From assembly GCA_002707085.1 (NCBI GenBank), contig PALY01000098.1, forward strand, positions 1 to 9,270: DNA of 9,270 nucleotides, in the 5' to 3' direction. This DNA comes from Deltaproteobacteria bacterium. GTDB taxonomy: Bacteria > Myxococcota_A > UBA796. Position 1 is the first letter of the stretch. The number at the start of each line of letters is the position of its first letter. The notes below the pieces were generated by a model. That model did not search any database. It worked only from the letters and a program-made list of their open reading frames with translations, and had not been told where the DNA came from. Position numbers and translations under genes: made by a program. Shown here piece after piece: positions 7,300-9,270 of this stretch.

Positions 7300-8697
7300 A
7301 TGAAAACTTCTTTGATAACGTTTGCTGCCCTTCTGCTTGTTGGCTGCACCAAGGGGGGATCAGGCTCCGATAGTGGTGCTGATAGTGGTGGTTCTGAAGT
7401 CATCCCCGATGCACCGTGGCCGGAATGGATTCTGCAGCCTTGGGTATGGGAAGATGAGTCCACCCAAGAGAGTGCAACGGGATTGGTCGATGGCTACATC
7501 GCCAATGATATTCCCGTCGGCGCCATCATTATCGATAGCCCTTGGGCGACTGGATACAGCACCTACGAATGGGACACAGACTTGTACCCAGATCCTCAAG
7601 GGATGATCGACGAGTTTCACTCAAAGGGTGTGAAAGTCTTCATTTGGACGGTGCCGGGCATCAATACTGATGTCCCCGAGCTGTATGAATATGCCGCATC
7701 AAAGGGCTATTTTATGCAGTCCAATGCGGACTCAGGACCCACCTTGGTGGATTGGTGGAAGGGTGAGGGAAGCCTCATTGATTATTTCAATCCAGAAGCG
7801 GTTGAATGGTGGCATGGCTTGGTCGATCAAACCCTTGCCTTGGGCATTGATGGCTGGAAGTGCGACGGACTGGACTTTTCTGCGATTAGTGCGAAGTACT
7901 CACCATTTCTTGGTAGAGACGTCACGCGTCCCGAGTATTCAGAGCGGTATTATCGGGACTTTCATGATTACACTCGCGAAGTGCTTGGTAACGATAGGGT
8001 CAGCACCTTTCGCCCAGTTGATAACTATGGAACAGACATCGGAGGAGAGGGTGTAGAGTTCGGCCCCAAAGACATCACGTGGGCTGGATGGGTAGGCGAC
8101 CAGGACGGTACGTTTGGTGGCATTGAAGCTGCACTCAACAACATGTTCTGGTCGGACCATGGTGGATATACGATGTTTGGATCGGATATCGGTGGCTATC
8201 GAAATGACGGCTCAGAGCTTGGCCGCAGCAAAGAAGTGATGATCCGCTGGAGTCAGTTGGGCGCGTTGAGCGCAATCATGGAAAATGGTGGATCGGGCGA
8301 ACACCGGCCATGGATATTTGATGAGGAAACAAACGACATTTATCGTCGCTTTACCAAGCTGCATGTTGACCTGATTCCATACTTGATGGAAGAGGGGGCT
8401 CTCGCATTTCATGAAGGCCGTGGCTTGATGGATTTTACGGAGATCCCTGACACAGCAGACAAGACATATTCCTACTTTTTGGGTCGGGACATCTTTGTTG
8501 TACCGGTTCTGGATGAGACCGGGGGTGTCTTGGTGAATGTTCCCGAAGGAAGCTGGGTATTTGCGTTCGATCCCGATGAAGTATTTGAAGGTCCATCCTC
8601 CGTTCACATGTCCGTACCCATTTCGTCCTACCCCTTGTTTATTCGGGAAGGATCGGAAGTGAGCGAAACAGTATTGGACAGTTTGTCAGGAGCATAG
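7300..8697 (+). CDS. GH31-like glycoside hydrolase lipoprotein
   Basis: Exported lipoprotein of 465 residues with a glycoside hydrolase family 31 TIM barrel. A short signal peptide ends in lipobox LVGC (C16), then a flexible GGSGSDSGADSGGS linker, so it should be anchored in a membrane facing the periplasm or outside. Barrel motifs include IIIDSPWATGY, DGWKCDG with the likely nucleophile D189, WVGDQ with the likely acid/base D267, GSDIGGY, and HRPWIFDEET. A proximal C-terminal beta-domain follows (SYFLGRDIFVVPV to YPLFIREGS). GH31 enzymes retain configuration and cleave alpha-linked glucose, xylose, galactose or sulfoquinovose; the substrate here is not predictable. The barrel begins right after the linker, so the usual N-terminal beta-sandwich of over 150 residues is absent. 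It is packed between valS (4-base gap) and nadC (1-base gap), with only a weak GGATG before its start, so it is probably translated by coupling. Confidence 0.9.
   Translation: MKTSLITFAALLLVGCTKGGSGSDSGADSGGSEVIPDAPWPEWILQPWVWEDESTQESATGLVDGYIANDIPVGAIIIDSPWATGYSTYEWDTDLYPDPQGMIDEFHSKGVKVFIWTVPGINTDVPELYEYAASKGYFMQSNADSGPTLVDWWKGEGSLIDYFNPEAVEWWHGLVDQTLALGIDGWKCDGLDFSAISAKYSPFLGRDVTRPEYSERYYRDFHDYTREVLGNDRVSTFRPVDNYGTDIGGEGVEFGPKDITWAGWVGDQDGTFGGIEAALNNMFWSDHGGYTMFGSDIGGYRNDGSELGRSKEVMIRWSQLGALSAIMENGGSGEHRPWIFDEETNDIYRRFTKLHVDLIPYLMEEGALAFHEGRGLMDFTEIPDTADKTYSYFLGRDIFVVPVLDETGGVLVNVPEGSWVFAFDPDEVFEGPSSVHMSVPISSYPLFIREGSEVSETVLDSLSGA
8688..8692 (+). promoter_or_regulatory. Shine-Dalgarno of nadC
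   Basis: AGGAG lies inside the last codons of the GH31 gene, six bases before the GTG at 8699. This supports the GTG start and the operon reading. Confidence 0.8.
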
Positions 8698-8698
8698 A

Positions 8699-9270
8699 GT
8701 GAATATTCAAACCCTGGTAAAGGCTGCACTTGAAGAGGACATCGGTACTGGGGACATCACGACGGAAGCGTGTGTCGATCCCGGAATGAGGGGTACTGCA
8801 GAAATCCGAGCGAAATCGGATCTGGTTGTGTGTGGTCATGCGGCGGCACAAGAAACTTTTGCTCAAGTTCGCGCTGCATACAAGGCTCACGTGGCGGATG
8901 GCCAGCAAGTTCAATCAGGCGATCTTGTCGCGACTGTAGAGGGGCCTTTGCGGTCTTTATTGACTGCGGAACGTGTGGCTTTGAACTTTTTGATGCGGCT
9001 TTCAGGCATTGCAACGCATACGCGAACGTGTATTGCGAATGCAGGCAGTCTCCGGGTTGTGGATACACGAAAAACCACGCCAGTACATCGTTTATTGGAA
9101 AAGCATGCTGTACGAATGGGGGGTGCGCACAACCACCGATTCGCACTCTATGACGCGGTTCTGATCAAGGAGAACCACATCATGGCCGCCGGCGGTGTCC
9201 AAAAAGCGGTTCGCAAGGCGCGTGAAGCCGTTGAGGGACGCTTTGATGTTCAGGTAGAAGTTGAAACCCT
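8699..9270 (+). CDS. nadC: Nicotinate-nucleotide pyrophosphorylase / quinolinate phosphoribosyltransferase (3' end beyond right edge)
   Basis: Converts quinolinate and PRPP to nicotinate mononucleotide, CO2 and pyrophosphate in de novo NAD synthesis; cytoplasmic. It starts at GTG 8699 with an AGGAG Shine-Dalgarno and one base after the GH31 stop. About 190 of the roughly 280-290 residues normal for NadC are in the window. Visible motifs: LEEDIGTGDITT (11-22), TAERVALNFLMRLSGIATHT (the family's dimer/active-site helix, about 91-110), DTRKTTP (122-128, substrate-binding R124 and K125), RMGGAHNHR (139-147) and KENH (157-160). No frame breaks are seen. The partner genes nadA and nadB are not in the window; whether they or birA follow cannot be seen. 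Confidence 0.97.
   Translation, partial: MNIQTLVKAALEEDIGTGDITTEACVDPGMRGTAEIRAKSDLVVCGHAAAQETFAQVRAAYKAHVADGQQVQSGDLVATVEGPLRSLLTAERVALNFLMRLSGIATHTRTCIANAGSLRVVDTRKTTPVHRLLEKHAVRMGGAHNHRFALYDAVLIKENHIMAAGGVQKAVRKAREAVEGRFDVQVEVET

Noticed and set aside
1..9270. CRISPR arrays, insertion sequences, phage genes, attachment-site duplications of the tRNA 3' end
   Set aside because: No regularly spaced repeats, transposase or integrase motifs, terminal inverted repeats, or second copy of the tRNA 3' end were seen.

Overview
The window reads as an ordinary chromosomal segment of a Gram-negative bacterium, most likely from the Myxococcota or another former deltaproteobacterial lineage. This is inference. 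It rests on a PknB-type Ser/Thr kinase with a Pro/Ala linker and a periplasmic beta-domain, an HDOD regulator, a lipoprotein whose mature N-terminus is a Gly/Ser/Asp linker, and a tRNA gene without an encoded CCA end. Base composition is mid-range and coding is dense. There are no signs of phage, insertion sequences, integrases or CRISPR.

Left part (1-2678), all on the minus strand: a metallo-beta-lactamase-fold hydrolase runs off the left edge. It is translationally coupled (4-base ATGA overlap) to an upstream HDOD-domain gene. A 196-base gap with a perfect 12-base palindrome separates these from a membrane fatty-acid desaturase carrying all three histidine boxes.

Middle (2679-4643): a 148-base divergent intergenic region leads into a plus-strand transmembrane Ser/Thr protein kinase. 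A tRNA-Leu(CAA) gene follows, then a 159-base leader.

Right part (4644-9270), all on the plus strand: valS, a GH31-type glycoside hydrolase lipoprotein and nadC (cut by the right edge) are packed with gaps of 4 and 1 bases, so they look like one operon. The lipoprotein sits between two housekeeping genes and lacks the usual GH31 N-terminal beta-sandwich.

Two of the eight protein genes (the MBL hydrolase and nadC) are open at the window edges and were found by translating the edges directly. I see no convincing undescribed multi-gene system. The points most worth checking are the periplasmic domain of the kinase, the coupled HDOD/MBL pair, and the short GH31 lipoprotein lodged between valS and nadC.
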